Shown here one piece after another: positions 7,473 through 17,960 of a DNA stretch of 56,264 bases. The position numbers were made by a program, and so were the translations under genes. The notes under the pieces were generated by a model, which made no database searches, had not been told where the DNA came from, and saw only the letters and a list, made by a program, of their open reading frames with translations. The stretch is from positions 43,386-99,649 of the forward strand of contig DHHQ01000017.1 of NCBI GenBank assembly GCA_002403375.1, in the 5' to 3' direction. Position 1 is the stretch's first letter. Each line of letters begins with the position of its first letter. This DNA comes from Thiobacillus denitrificans. Lineage in GTDB: Bacteria > Pseudomonadota > Gammaproteobacteria > Burkholderiales > Thiobacillaceae.

Positions 7473-10250
7473 ATGCCTGACTACCGTTCCTGGACAACCA
7501 CCCGTGGCCGCAACATGGCGGGCGCGCGCGCGCTGTGGCGCGCCACCGGCATGAAGGACGGCGATTTCAACAAGCCGATCATCGCGATCGCCAACTCGTT
7601 CACCCAGTTCGTTCCCGGCCACGTGCACCTCAAGGACATGGGCCAGCTGGTCGCGCGCGAGATCGAGGCGGCGGGCGGCGTGGCGAAGGAATTCAACACC
7701 ATCGCGGTCGACGACGGCATCGCGATGGGCCATGGCGGCATGCTGTATTCGCTGCCGAGCCGCGACCTGATCGCCGACTCGGTCGAGTACATGGTCAACG
7801 CGCACTGCGCCGACGCGCTGGTGTGCATCTCCAACTGCGACAAGATCACCCCCGGGATGCTGAACGCCGCGCTGCGCCTCAACATCCCGACGGTGTTCGT
7901 CTCCGGCGGCCCGATGGAAGCGGGCAAGGTGGTGTGGGACAAGCAGACGATCAAGCTCGACCTGGTCGACGCCATGGTGTCGGCCGCCGACAGCAAGGTC
8001 AGCGACGACAAGGTCGAGCAGCTCGAGCGTTCGGCCTGCCCGACCTGCGGCTCGTGCTCGGGCATGTTCACCGCCAACTCGATGAACTGCCTGACCGAGG
8101 CGCTGGGCCTCTCGCTGCCGGGCAACGGCTCGCTGCTGGCGACCCACGCCGACCGCAGGAACCTGTTCCTCGCCGCCGCGCGCCTGATCGTCCGGAACAC
8201 GCGCCGCTACTACGAGGACGGCGACACCACCGTGCTGCCGCGCGCGATCGCCAGCTTCGACGCTTTCGAGAACGCGATCGCGCTCGACATCGCGATGGGC
8301 GGCTCGACCAACACCGTGCTGCATCTCCTCGCCGCCGCGCACGAGGCCGGCGTCGACTTCACGATGGCCGACATCGACCGCATGAGCCGCCGCGTGCCGC
8401 ACCTGTCGAAGGTCGCGCCGTCGATCCAGACCTACCACATGGAAGACGTGCACCGCGCCGGCGGCGTGATGGCGATCCTCGGCGAGCTCGAGCGCGGCGG
8501 CCTCGTCCACCGCGACGTGCCGACCGTGCTGATGAAGTCGCTCGGCGAGCAGATCGACGTCTACGACATCCGCCGTACCAAGAATAAGGACGTGAAGGAC
8601 TACTTCCGCGCCGCGCCCGGCGGCGTGCCGACGCAGACCGCGTTCTCGCAGGACCGCCGCTTCGGCAAGCTCGACGACGACCGCGTCAACGGCTGCATCC
8701 ACGACATCGAGCACGCGTATTCGAAGGACGGCGGCCTCGCCGTGCTGTACGGCAACCTCGCGCTGGATGGCTGCATCGTCAAGACCGCCGGTGTCGACGA
8801 GAGCATCTGGAAATTCTCGGGGCCGGCGCGCGTGTTCGAATCGCAGGACGCTGCGGTCGAGGCGATCCTCGGCGACAAGATCGTCGCCGGCGACGTCGTG
8901 GTGATCCGCTACGAGGGCCCGCGCGGCGGCCCCGGCATGCAGGAAATGCTCTACCCGACCTCGTACCTGAAATCGAAGGGGCTCGGCAAGGCGTGCGCGC
9001 TCATCACCGACGGCCGCTTCTCCGGCGGCACCTCGGGCCTGTCGATCGGCCACGCCTCGCCGGAGGCGGCCGAGGGCGGCACCATCGGCCTGGTCGAGGA
9101 GGGCGACATCATCGACATCGACATCCCCGCGCGCAGCATCAACGTGCGCCTCGACGACGCCGAACTCGCGCGCCGCCGCGCCGCGATGGACGCGAAGGGC
9201 GCGCAGGCGTGGAAGCCGGTCAACCGCGCCCGCGAGGTGTCGGCCGCGCTGCGCGCCTACGCCGCGATGACCACTTCCGCCGCATTCGGCGCGGTGCGTG
9301 ACGTCAGCCAGGTCGAGCACCCGACCGAGGCGCAGGAAAATGCCGACCCGCTCGCGCGCTTCGCGATCCCCGGGCAGCTCGTCTTCAGGACCGGGGCGGG
9401 TGGCCTGACCTACGCCGACATCGACAACGACGGCGGCCGCGCGACGATCTGCCTGCAGGGCGCGCACGTGGTGAGCTACCGACCGAAGTCGCAGCAGGCG
9501 CCTGTGGTGTGGGTGTCCGACGCCGCGAAGTTCGCGCCCGGCAAGTCGATCCGCGGCGGCGCGCCGGTGTGCTGGCCGTGGTTCGGCGCGCACGACGCCG
9601 AGTCGGGCTACCCCGCGCACGGCTTCGCGCGCACCGTCGACTGGGAAGTGACCGGCAGCCGCAAGCGCAACGACGCGCGCACCGAGATCACGCTGCAGCT
9701 GGTCGAGAACGCGCAGACCCGCGCGCAGTGGCCGCACCCGAGCCGCCTCACGCTGACCGTCGTGGTCGGCGACAAGCTCGAGATGCGGCTCGCCACCGCC
9801 AACACCGGGGACGCGCCGTTGACGATCGGCGAGGCGCTGCACACCTATCTGCAGATCAGCGACATCGGCACGGTGAGCGTCGCCGGCCTCGAGGGCTGCG
9901 ACTACCACGACAAGGTCGACGCCTTCGCGCGCAAGACCCAGCGCGGCGACATCGGCTTCGATGGCGAGGTCGACCGCGTCTACGTCGACACGCCGGCCGA
10001 CTGCGTCATCGTCGACAAGGGCCTCAAGCGCCGCATCCGCATCGCCAAGACCGGCTCGCTGTCGACCGTGGTGTGGACGCCGTGGACCGACAAGGCCGAA
10101 AAGATGGGCGACATGGGCCGCGGCAAGTCGGGTGCCGGCTGGCGCGAGATGGTCTGTGTGGAATCCGGCAACGCGATGGACAACGTCGTCACCGTGGCGC
10201 CGGGCGAGACGCACACGATGACCGTGACGTACAGCGTCGAGCCGCTGTAA
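7473..10250 (+). CDS. ilvD: dihydroxy-acid dehydratase fused to a hexose-6-phosphate 1-epimerase (YeaD-like) domain
   Basis: 925 residues in one uninterrupted frame. Residues 1 to about 612 are a full-length IlvD (branched-chain amino-acid synthesis, Fe-S dehydratase): MPDYRSWTTTRGRNMAGARALWRATG, the cluster ligand motifs CISNCDKITPGM and CPTCGSCSGMFTANSMN, and a normal C-terminus AAFGAVRDVSQVE. After a linker of about 12 residues comes a complete aldose/hexose-6-phosphate mutarotase domain (about 625-925). It has SIRGGAPVCWPWFG, GYPAHGFAR, EALHTYLQISDI and WREMVCVESGN, with the His and Glu expected at the active site. The usual IlvD is about 615 residues. No in-frame ATG with a ribosome site separates the halves. 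The start at 7473 matches the family N-terminus; an ATG at 7464 is also in frame. Confidence 0.95.
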   Translation: MPDYRSWTTTRGRNMAGARALWRATGMKDGDFNKPIIAIANSFTQFVPGHVHLKDMGQLVAREIEAAGGVAKEFNTIAVDDGIAMGHGGMLYSLPSRDLIADSVEYMVNAHCADALVCISNCDKITPGMLNAALRLNIPTVFVSGGPMEAGKVVWDKQTIKLDLVDAMVSAADSKVSDDKVEQLERSACPTCGSCSGMFTANSMNCLTEALGLSLPGNGSLLATHADRRNLFLAAARLIVRNTRRYYEDGDTTVLPRAIASFDAFENAIALDIAMGGSTNTVLHLLAAAHEAGVDFTMADIDRMSRRVPHLSKVAPSIQTYHMEDVHRAGGVMAILGELERGGLVHRDVPTVLMKSLGEQIDVYDIRRTKNKDVKDYFRAAPGGVPTQTAFSQDRRFGKLDDDRVNGCIHDIEHAYSKDGGLAVLYGNLALDGCIVKTAGVDESIWKFSGPARVFESQDAAVEAILGDKIVAGDVVVIRYEGPRGGPGMQEMLYPTSYLKSKGLGKACALITDGRFSGGTSGLSIGHASPEAAEGGTIGLVEEGDIIDIDIPARSINVRLDDAELARRRAAMDAKGAQAWKPVNRAREVSAALRAYAAMTTSAAFGAVRDVSQVEHPTEAQENADPLARFAIPGQLVFRTGAGGLTYADIDNDGGRATICLQGAHVVSYRPKSQQAPVVWVSDAAKFAPGKSIRGGAPVCWPWFGAHDAESGYPAHGFARTVDWEVTGSRKRNDARTEITLQLVENAQTRAQWPHPSRLTLTVVVGDKLEMRLATANTGDAPLTIGEALHTYLQISDIGTVSVAGLEGCDYHDKVDAFARKTQRGDIGFDGEVDRVYVDTPADCVIVDKGLKRRIRIAKTGSLSTVVWTPWTDKAEKMGDMGRGKSGAGWREMVCVESGNAMDNVVTVAPGETHTMTVTYSVEPL

Positions 10251-10263
10251 CGAGGCCAGCCGC

Positions 10264-10869
10264 ATGCGCGTGATCCTGGTGGCCAATCCCAAGGGCGGCA
10301 GCGGCAAGACGACGCTGTCGATCAACCTCGCGGGCTACCTCGCCTCGCAGGGCGAGCGGGTCGCCATCCTCGACATGGACCGGCAGAAGTCGGCCACCCA
10401 CTGGCTGGCGATGCGCGACCTGGCGCTGCCGGACATCGAACTGCTGCGCGAAGGGCAGAAGGAAGACACCGGCTGGCTGGTCATCGATACGCCGGCCGGC
10501 CTGCACGGCAAGAGTCTCGAGCGCGCGCTGAAGCTCGCGCACAAGGTCGCGGTGCCGATCGCGCCGTCGCTGTTCGACATCCGCGCGAGCCAAGATTTTC
10601 TCGCTGCGCTGCAGGCGGAAAAGGCGGTGCGCAAGGGACACGCCTTCGTCACCGTGGTGGGCATGCGCGTCGACCCGCGCACCCGCGCCGGCGTCACGCT
10701 CGAGCAGTTCATGGAGAAGCAGGGCCTGCCGGTGCTGGCGCACCTGCGCAACACCCAGCACTACGTCAACGCTGCGTTCGAGGGGAAAAGCCTGTTCGAC
10801 CTGCCGCACCACGTCGCCGAGCGCGACGTCGAGCAGTGGGCCGGGCTGATCGACTGGCTGGAACGCTGA
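10264..10869 (+). CDS. orphan ParA/MinD-type ATPase
   Basis: 201 residues with the deviant Walker A motif NPKGGSGKTTLSINLAGYLA at the N-terminus, DMDRQKSA (Walker A') and WLVIDTPAG (Walker B). This is the minimal ParA fold, similar to small ParA-like positioning ATPases. There is no parB, parS-like repeat cluster or plasmid gene next to it, so it is an orphan and probably not a chromosome partition gene. It begins 13 bp after the ilvD fusion and is likely in the same transcript. Its cargo is unknown. Confidence 0.88.
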   Translation: MRVILVANPKGGSGKTTLSINLAGYLASQGERVAILDMDRQKSATHWLAMRDLALPDIELLREGQKEDTGWLVIDTPAGLHGKSLERALKLAHKVAVPIAPSLFDIRASQDFLAALQAEKAVRKGHAFVTVVGMRVDPRTRAGVTLEQFMEKQGLPVLAHLRNTQHYVNAAFEGKSLFDLPHHVAERDVEQWAGLIDWLER

Positions 10870-10945
10870 CGCCACGCGTTCGCCGCGATTTTCGTCGCGC
10901 TGCGAAGGCTACGGCATCGGGGCGAGGGCGCCCCGCCCATATCGG

Positions 10946-11524
10946 TTAATGCGTGGTCGGCTTCATCAGGTTGACCACCTGCGGCTTGACCACGCTCCTG
11001 GTCGACGAGCATGAGCCGTCCTCCTGCACGCCGAGCTGGCGCTCGGCCTCGGTCAGCAGGTTGATCACGTCGACGTAGAACTTGTCGTTCGCCATCAGGC
11101 GCGCGGTACGGCCGCCCTCGTTGGTGGCGAGCACGTCGGCGCCGGCGTTGATCAGCCATTCGACCACCGAGGCGTCGCCGCCGCCGGCAGCCAGCATCAG
11201 CGGGGTGATGCCGAAGAAGATCCGCTCGTCGAGGTTGGCGCCGGCCTGGTGCAGCACCTCGATCACCTCGACGTAGCCGCGCTCGGTGTCGCCGTTGTAG
11301 GCGGCCTTGGCGAGCGCGGTCCAGCCCTGCGGCGACTTGGCATTGACGTCGGCGCCGGCGGCGATCAGCACTTCGACTGCGGTCACGTGGCCGCCGTGGG
11401 CGGCGTGCATCAGCGGGGTTTCGCCCGCCTCGTCGGTGGCGTCGTGGGGGGCGCCGCCGTCGAGCAGCGACTTGACTTTGGCGGCATCGCCCGACTGGGC
11501 GGCGGCGAACAGTTCCTGGGACAT
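10946..11524 (-). CDS. ankyrin-repeat protein
   Basis: 192 residues with about four ankyrin repeats: GETPLMHAAHGGHVTAVEVLIAAGADVNA, GWTALAKAAYNGDTERGYVEVIEVLHQAGANLD, GITPLMLAAGGGDASVVEWLINAGADV and a partial fourth (GGRTARLMANDKFYVDVINLLTEAE). The C-terminal tail (about 35 residues) contains two Cys-free basic stretches and SCSSTRSV. There is no signal peptide or membrane segment, so it is probably a cytoplasmic protein-interaction module. AGGAG lies at a good distance before the ATG. It faces the ParA gene with no clear terminator between them. Confidence 0.85.
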   Translation of the reverse strand: MSQELFAAAQSGDAAKVKSLLDGGAPHDATDEAGETPLMHAAHGGHVTAVEVLIAAGADVNAKSPQGWTALAKAAYNGDTERGYVEVIEVLHQAGANLDERIFFGITPLMLAAGGGDASVVEWLINAGADVLATNEGGRTARLMANDKFYVDVINLLTEAERQLGVQEDGSCSSTRSVVKPQVVNLMKPTTH

Positions 11525-11547
11525 GGGGGGCTCCTGCGGAATCCGGG

Positions 11548-11575
11548 TTTACTAGGGTTGGACTGAGCGTACAAT
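11548..11575 (+). promoter_or_regulatory. putative promoter of the DUF255 gene
   Basis: TTTACT (11548-11553) and TACAAT (11570-11575) are 16 bp apart, giving a start around 11582 and a leader of about 40 nt. They lie in the 98-bp divergent spacer between the ankyrin and DUF255 genes. Confidence 0.4.
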
Positions 11576-11622
11576 TGTTGACCGATTTAATCAACTATTG
11601 CGCCCGTAGGGCTTTAGCGACC

Positions 11623-13638
<2,016 letters not shown>

Positions 13639-13723
13639 CGGGTCTATCAGCATTGGCTGTTAGGAACCTGCGATGTCACCTGCTATCAAACAAGCAGTCC
13701 TGTCTGTCATCGGAGGAGCAACC

Positions 13724-14518
13724 ATGAGCACGCATACCCAACATGTCTTCCACCCGCATGCTGCCAGCATGAACCTGCCCGGCATACGCAGCGTCACTGC
13801 GGACCAGCCGTTCCGGTGGCTGCGTGCCGGCGCGCAGGACATGGCCAGGGCGTGGCCGCTGAGCCTGTTCTACGGCGTCGTCTTCGCGCTGCTGGGATAC
13901 GTCATGGTGCAGGCCGCGGCCGAGCGACCCCATCTCGTGATGTGGCTGACCTCGGGCTTCCTCTTTATCGCACCGGTGCTGGCGACCGTGTTCTACTGCG
14001 TGAGCCATCGCCTCGAGCACCACCACAAGCTGCCCAAGCTGTTCGTTCCGCTGCTGTCGTGGCGGGCCAACCCCGGCTCGCTGGGGCTGTTCCTGGTGAT
14101 GCTGGTGTTCGTGCTCATTTCGTGGGAGCGGGTCTCGGCGATCATGGTCGGGCTGTTCCTGCGCGGGTCGGGCATCAGCGGCCTCGGCGACCTGCTCAGC
14201 GTGGCCGCCGTCACCGAGCACATCGACTTCTTCGTGGCCTACTTCGCCTTCGGCGCCGTGCTCGCGCTGCTGGTGTTCAGCCTGTCGGTGGTGTCGCTGC
14301 CGATGATGCTGCACCGCAAGGTCGACTTCGCCACCGCGCTGGTGACCAGCTTCATGGCGACCCGTCACAATTTCCCGGTGATGCTGCTGTGGGGGATCGT
14401 CATTGCCGTCCTGGTGGCGGTCGGGATGGCGACCAGTTTCATCGCCATGGCGGTCATTTTCCCGCTGTTGGGCCATGCCAGCTGGCACGCCTACCGCGAC
14501 CTGGTCGAACGCGAATAA
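13724..14518 (+). CDS. DUF2189 family integral membrane protein
   Basis: 264 residues with about six hydrophobic segments, beginning about 50 residues in after a polar N-terminus (MSTHTQHVFHP). Family-like features are ITADQPF-type lead (VTADQPFRWLRAGAQDMAR) and the terminal FPLLGHASWHAYRDLVE. Function is unknown. GGAGGAG lies 6 nt before the chosen ATG, which decides against an upstream in-frame ATG at 13673. A strong terminator follows. Confidence 0.82.
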   Translation: MSTHTQHVFHPHAASMNLPGIRSVTADQPFRWLRAGAQDMARAWPLSLFYGVVFALLGYVMVQAAAERPHLVMWLTSGFLFIAPVLATVFYCVSHRLEHHHKLPKLFVPLLSWRANPGSLGLFLVMLVFVLISWERVSAIMVGLFLRGSGISGLGDLLSVAAVTEHIDFFVAYFAFGAVLALLVFSLSVVSLPMMLHRKVDFATALVTSFMATRHNFPVMLLWGIVIAVLVAVGMATSFIAMAVIFPLLGHASWHAYRDLVERE

Positions 14519-14540
14519 GCGCGAATCGCAAAGTATCACG

Positions 14541-14570
14541 GGGCTTGGTAGCAAATGACCAAGCCCTTTT
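14541..14570 (+). terminator. Rho-independent terminator after DUF2189 gene
   Basis: The perfect 9-bp stem GGGCTTGGT/ACCAAGCCC has an 8-nt loop and is followed by TTTTATT, 22 bp past the stop codon. Confidence 0.88.
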
Positions 14571-14571
14571 A

Positions 14572-14599
14572 TTGCGTGGTGGGGGATTTTCCTTAATAT
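14572..14599 (+). promoter_or_regulatory. putative promoter of the cytochrome c gene
   Basis: TTGCGT (14572-14577) and TAATAT (14594-14599) are spaced by 16 bp directly after the terminator, about 55 bp before the cytochrome start codon. Confidence 0.5.
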
Positions 14600-14654
14600 T
14601 GCAGGCGCGATGATCGCCAATGCGCCCAACCCCGATTCCACGGAGATTTACACG

Positions 14655-14963
14655 ATGATCAAACTGATGACTGCAGCGACCGCTGCCCTGCTGGTGATGT
14701 CCGGCGCGGCTTCCGCCGACCAGGCACTGGCCCAGAAGAACGCCTGCATGTCCTGCCACGGCGTCGACAAGAAGATTGTCGGCCCGGCGTTCAAGGAAGT
14801 CGCCAAGAAGTACGAAGGCGACGCGACCGCGAAGGACGCGCTGGTTGCCAAGGTGAAGACCGGCGGCAAGGGCGTCTGGGGCGCCATTCCGATGCCGCCC
14901 AACCCCAACCTGAAGAAGGAAGACGCCGAGAAGATCGTCGACTGGCTGCTGAGCCTGAAGTGA
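14655..14963 (+). CDS. periplasmic class I cytochrome c (c551/c552-like)
   Basis: 102 residues including a cleavable signal peptide (MIKLMTAATAALLVMSGAASADQ). One haem site, CMSCH, sits near the mature N-terminus with VGPAFKEVAKKY just after it, and IPMPPNPNLKKEDAEKIVDWLLSLK supplies the axial Met (IPMPPN). Size and motifs match the cytochrome c8/c551 group, small periplasmic electron carriers to oxidases or nitrite reductases. CGGAG lies 9 nt before the ATG. The gene is bracketed by its own promoter and terminators, so it is monocistronic. Confidence 0.93.
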   Translation: MIKLMTAATAALLVMSGAASADQALAQKNACMSCHGVDKKIVGPAFKEVAKKYEGDATAKDALVAKVKTGGKGVWGAIPMPPNPNLKKEDAEKIVDWLLSLK

Positions 14964-14981
14964 TCTGAACCGACGTAGCGA

Positions 14982-15016
14982 ACAAAGGCCGACCGTGTGT
15001 CGGCCTTTGTCTTTTT
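14982..15016 (+). terminator. Rho-independent terminator after the cytochrome c gene
   Basis: The long stem ACAAAGGCCGAC/GTCGGCCTTTGT with a 5-nt loop is followed by CTTTTTC. It lies 19 bp after the stop codon. Confidence 0.92.
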
Positions 15017-15084
15017 CGGCAGCGCGTTTCGCGGACAAGTTTGTTATTGTTGCGGCAACAAACACCAAGCAGGGAGCGCAGGCC

Positions 15085-16596
15085 GTGATTCATCCTTACT
15101 TCATCATTGCGGCGGCCGGGCTGATGCCGCAGCTCGCGCACGCAGCCGAGCCGGGCGGGATCGACGCCTTCTTCGGCACCCTGAACGGCTATCTCGCCAG
15201 CGTCATCTTCTACGACGTGTTCCCCGGCGAGCCGTCGATGCCCTTCATCGTTGCCTGGCTGATCGTCGGCGCGGTCTACCTCACGTTGCGCTTCAGCTTC
15301 GTCAACCTGCGCATGATGCGCCACGGCTTCCGGGTGCTTCGCGGCAAATACCATACGGCCGACGACAAGGGCGAAGTCAGCTCCTTCCAGGCGCTGACCA
15401 CGGCGCTGTCGGCGACGGTGGGTCTCGGCAACATCGCCGGCGTCGCGATCGCGATCTCGATCGGCGGGCCGGGGGCGACGTTCTGGATGATCGTGGCAGG
15501 CTTCCTCGGCATGACGACCAAGTTCACCGAGGCCACGCTCGCGCAGCGCTACCGCGAGGTCCGGCCCAACGGCCACATCATGGGCGGCGCGATGGAATAC
15601 CTGTCGAAGGGCTTCGCCGAATTCAATCTTCCCCGCACCGGCAAGGTGCTGGCCGGCATGTTCGCGGTGTTCACCGTGCTCGGCTCGTTCGGCGCCGGCA
15701 GCGCCTTCCAGGTCAGCCAGTCGCTCGGCGCGGTGCAGGAACAGATCCCCTTCTTCAACGACATGCCGATCGTCTACGGCCTCATCATGGGGGTGGCGGT
15801 GGGCGTGGTCATCATCGGCGGGCTGCGCCGCATCGCCCACACCGCGGAGGCCGTGGTGCCGAGCATGATCCTGGTCTACCTGGCCGCCTGCCTGTGGATC
15901 ATCCTCGGCAACCTCGACCAGGTGCCGCAGGCGATCGCAAGGATCGTCACCGAGGCCTTCGCGCCGGTCGCGGTCGCCGGGGGCATGGTCGGTGCGCTGG
16001 TGCAGGGCTTCAAGCGCGCGGCGTTCTCGAGCGAGGCCGGCCTCGGCTCGGCGGCGATCGTCCACTCGACCGCCTCGGTCAAGTACCCGATCCGCCAGGG
16101 CATGGTCGCGCTCTACGAGCCCTTTATCGACACCATCGTCATCTGCACCATGACCGCGCTGGTGATCATCGTCACCGGCGTCTACAGCGACCCCGCCACG
16201 GCGGCGATCCGCGAGGCGAGCAAGGGCGCGGCGCTCACCTCGGTGGCGTTCGCCACGGTGTCCGACTGGTTCCCGGTCATCCTCACGCTGTCGGTCGTGC
16301 TGTTCGCCTACAGCACCATGATCTCGTGGTCCTACTACGGCGAGCGCTGCTGGGCCTACCTGTTCGGCGAGCGCACCTCGCTGGTCTACCGGGTGCTGTT
16401 CCTGGTGTTCATCGTCATCGCCTCGGTGGCGAGCGCGGCCAACATGCTCGACTTCACCGATCTCCTCGTGCTGGCGATGGCGTTCCCCAACCTGATCGGC
16501 CTGTATCTGCTGAGCGGCAAGGTGCGCGCGATGCTGACCGAGTATCAGGCGAAGCTCAAGAGCGGCGAGCTCGACCGCGAGGTGACCGCCCGCTGA
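15085..16596 (+). CDS. sodium:alanine symporter family (AGCS) transporter
   Basis: 503 residues with about 10-11 membrane segments. AGCS signatures are ALSATVGLGNIAGVAIAISIGGPGATFWM, GMTTKFTEATLAQRYR, GSFGAGSAFQ and GFKRAAFSSEAGLGSAAIVHS, followed by PIRQGMVALYEPFIDTIVICTMTALVI. It imports alanine or glycine with Na+ (or H+) across the inner membrane. The GTG at 15085 is chosen for AGGGAG 8 nt upstream, giving VIHPYFIIAAAGLMPQLAHA, which looks like a signal/first membrane segment. It is transcribed alone. Confidence 0.92.
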   Translation: MIHPYFIIAAAGLMPQLAHAAEPGGIDAFFGTLNGYLASVIFYDVFPGEPSMPFIVAWLIVGAVYLTLRFSFVNLRMMRHGFRVLRGKYHTADDKGEVSSFQALTTALSATVGLGNIAGVAIAISIGGPGATFWMIVAGFLGMTTKFTEATLAQRYREVRPNGHIMGGAMEYLSKGFAEFNLPRTGKVLAGMFAVFTVLGSFGAGSAFQVSQSLGAVQEQIPFFNDMPIVYGLIMGVAVGVVIIGGLRRIAHTAEAVVPSMILVYLAACLWIILGNLDQVPQAIARIVTEAFAPVAVAGGMVGALVQGFKRAAFSSEAGLGSAAIVHSTASVKYPIRQGMVALYEPFIDTIVICTMTALVIIVTGVYSDPATAAIREASKGAALTSVAFATVSDWFPVILTLSVVLFAYSTMISWSYYGERCWAYLFGERTSLVYRVLFLVFIVIASVASAANMLDFTDLLVLAMAFPNLIGLYLLSGKVRAMLTEYQAKLKSGELDREVTAR

Positions 16597-16609
16597 TCGG
16601 CGTGCCGGG

Positions 16610-17206
16610 CTAGCGGTGCCGGCCCGGGTTGAAGCGGCAGAGCCGGCGCTCGGTCAGCACCGCGTCGAGCGGCATGTCCCAGGGGTCGTGCGGCAGGGCG
16701 TCCGCCCGCTGGCACTCGTAGGCGACGCCGACCAGCCGCGGCTTGCGCCACAGGCGCCGGTGCACCATGAACGCCAGCGTCGCGTCGTAGTAGCCGCCGC
16801 CCATCCCCAGCCGGTGACCCAGCAGGTCGAAGCCGACCAGCGGCATCAGCAGGAGGTCGAGCTGGCGCGCACGCAAGGGCTTCGCGTCGACCGGCTCGGG
16901 AATGCCGTAGCGGTTCGGGCGCATGGGGGTGTGATGCCTGACGCGCCCGAAGCGCATCACCCGCCCGCGCCGCGGCAGTATCGGCAGGTAGCATTCCAGA
17001 CCCATGCCGAGCGCCCGGTCGAGCAGGGGATGGACGTCGAATTCGCCGCCCTGAGGGAGGTAGAAGCCGATGCGCTGCGCGCGCAGCAGCAGGCCGTGGC
17101 GCAGCGCCAGGCGCAGCGAGGCGCGCGCGGCGTGGCGCCGCTCGGTCGGTTTGAGCGCGTTGCGCGCGGCTTTGAGTTGACGCCTGAGGGTGTATTTGTC
17201 GATCAA
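16610..17206 (-). CDS. fthC: 5-formyltetrahydrofolate cyclo-ligase
   Basis: 198 residues that convert 5-formyl-THF to 5,10-methenyl-THF with ATP. Diagnostic segments are the N-terminal KYTLRRQLKAARNAL, FYLPQGGEFDVHPLLDRAL, RYGIPEP and the ATP-site block LLLMPLVGFDLLGHRLGMGGGYYDATLAF. The start is a TTG (17206-17204) preceded by GGGGAG. This ribosome site coincides with the 3' end of the 6S RNA. As in enterobacteria (ssrS-ygfA), fthC sits directly downstream of 6S RNA and is probably read through from it. Confidence 0.95.
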   Translation of the reverse strand: MIDKYTLRRQLKAARNALKPTERRHAARASLRLALRHGLLLRAQRIGFYLPQGGEFDVHPLLDRALGMGLECYLPILPRRGRVMRFGRVRHHTPMRPNRYGIPEPVDAKPLRARQLDLLLMPLVGFDLLGHRLGMGGGYYDATLAFMVHRRLWRKPRLVGVAYECQRADALPHDPWDMPLDAVLTERRLCRFNPGRHR

Positions 17207-17212
17207 GGAGGG

Positions 17213-17393
17213 CTCCCCGCCTGTGCCGTACCGGCCGCAGACTCTTGAACCTTGGGTCCAAGATGGCCGCGTTCAAAGACGCTTTGGGCACATGAGACGT
17301 GTCACGCGCACACCCGCATCGGAATAGACCGCAGCCTTGCACGTATGCATTGGTTCAGAGAAATTGCAGCAGGCCTCGAACACCGCAGGGAGC
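17213..17393 (-). ncRNA. ssrS: 6S RNA
   Basis: The roughly 181-nt spacer between zapA and fthC on the minus strand holds the 6S hallmarks. Its 5' end (CTCCCTGCGG) pairs with the 3' end (CAGGCGGGGAG). The 3' arm has CTTGGACCCAAGGTTCAAGAG followed by GCGGCCGGTACGGCA, the counterpart of the conserved 6S closing-stem region, and a long central stem with internal bulge is possible. 6S RNA mimics an open promoter and sequesters sigma70 RNA polymerase in stationary phase. The gene order zapA-ssrS-fthC is conserved in gamma- and betaproteobacteria. Ends are estimated from base pairing. Confidence 0.88.
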
Positions 17394-17403
17394 GAGGACA
17401 AGT

Positions 17404-17706
17404 TTAGAAGAGTTCGTCCTGATCTTCCAGTACTGCGTCGAGCACCGCGTTGCACTGGGCAAGCCTGGCGCGCGCCTCCTCGGTCTGCCCGCCGCCGCCG
17501 TTGCTCAGCAGCTCGTGCGCGAGGTTGAGGCCCGCCATGATGGCGATGCGCTCGGCGCCGATGACCTTGGCGGAGTCGCGGATCTCGCGCATCTTGTCGT
17601 CGAGGTAGTGGGCGGCGGCGACCAGCGCCGGCTCTTCCTCGCGCGAGCACGCGACCTTGTAGACACGGCCGAGGATGGTGATTTCGATCGAGCGCGGCGT
17701 GGCCAT
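17404..17706 (-). CDS. zapA: cell division protein ZapA
   Basis: 100 residues. ZapA promotes FtsZ protofilament bundling at the division ring. It has the N-terminal beta-region IEITILGRVYKVACSREEEPALVAAAHYLDDKMREIR and a C-terminal coiled coil (ERIAIMAGLNLAHELL...). The ATG at 17706 overlaps the TGA of the upstream coiled-coil gene in a TGATG arrangement, and a GTG one codon earlier is also possible. The 6S RNA follows immediately. Confidence 0.93.
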   Translation of the reverse strand: MATPRSIEITILGRVYKVACSREEEPALVAAAHYLDDKMREIRDSAKVIGAERIAIMAGLNLAHELLSNGGGGQTEEARARLAQCNAVLDAVLEDQDELF

Positions 17707-17903
17707 CACGCGTCCTCCGGCAGCTTGTCGAGCAGCGCCTGCAGGCGTTCCTTCGCGGCGTCGAGCCGGGCGGTCAGCTGCTTGGTGTCCTGCTGCGCCG
17801 TGACGAGCTGCTGGCGCAGGGTGACGTTTTCCTGGCGCAACGTGTGGCAGAGCGCCGCCACCTGGCGGATCTTCTCTTCGAGGGCGTCGAGTTCGGCGTG
17901 CAT
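17706..17903 (-). CDS. small ZapB-like coiled-coil protein (TIGR02449-type)
   Basis: 65 residues, almost entirely a heptad-repeat coiled coil (LDALEEKIRQVAALCHTLRQENVTLRQQL). Proteins of this size and pattern precede zapA in many proteobacteria and are thought to be ZapB-like division factors, which is inference from position and shape. It overlaps the zapA start by one base. Upstream it is divergent from the cobalamin riboswitch. Confidence 0.82.
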   Translation of the reverse strand: MHAELDALEEKIRQVAALCHTLRQENVTLRQQLVTAQQDTKQLTARLDAAKERLQALLDKLPEDA

Positions 17904-17947
17904 GGCCGGACTATAGGGGGCAGCGTGCAGCGGGTCAATCTGGCCGA

Positions 17948-17953
17948 TATAAT
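17948..17953 (+). promoter_or_regulatory. -10 box of the btuB-cobO transcript
   Basis: A perfect TATAAT is placed so that transcription would start near 17960, exactly where the riboswitch fold begins. No good -35 is visible 17 bp upstream. Confidence 0.55.
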
Positions 17954-17960
17954 GCGCGCC

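Noticed and set aside
9294..9342. Possible separate start of the epimerase gene inside the IlvD-epimerase linker
   Set aside because: The only ATG (9340, with AGGAAA in front) is out of frame with the epimerase domain; the in-frame GTG at 9294 lies within the IlvD C-terminus and has no ribosome site.
7449..10325. Roughly 958-codon open frame opposite the ilvD fusion, and a roughly 680-codon frame opposite thiC (38084-40126)
   Set aside because: These are codon-bias shadows of well-identified genes, without motifs, promoters or ribosome sites.
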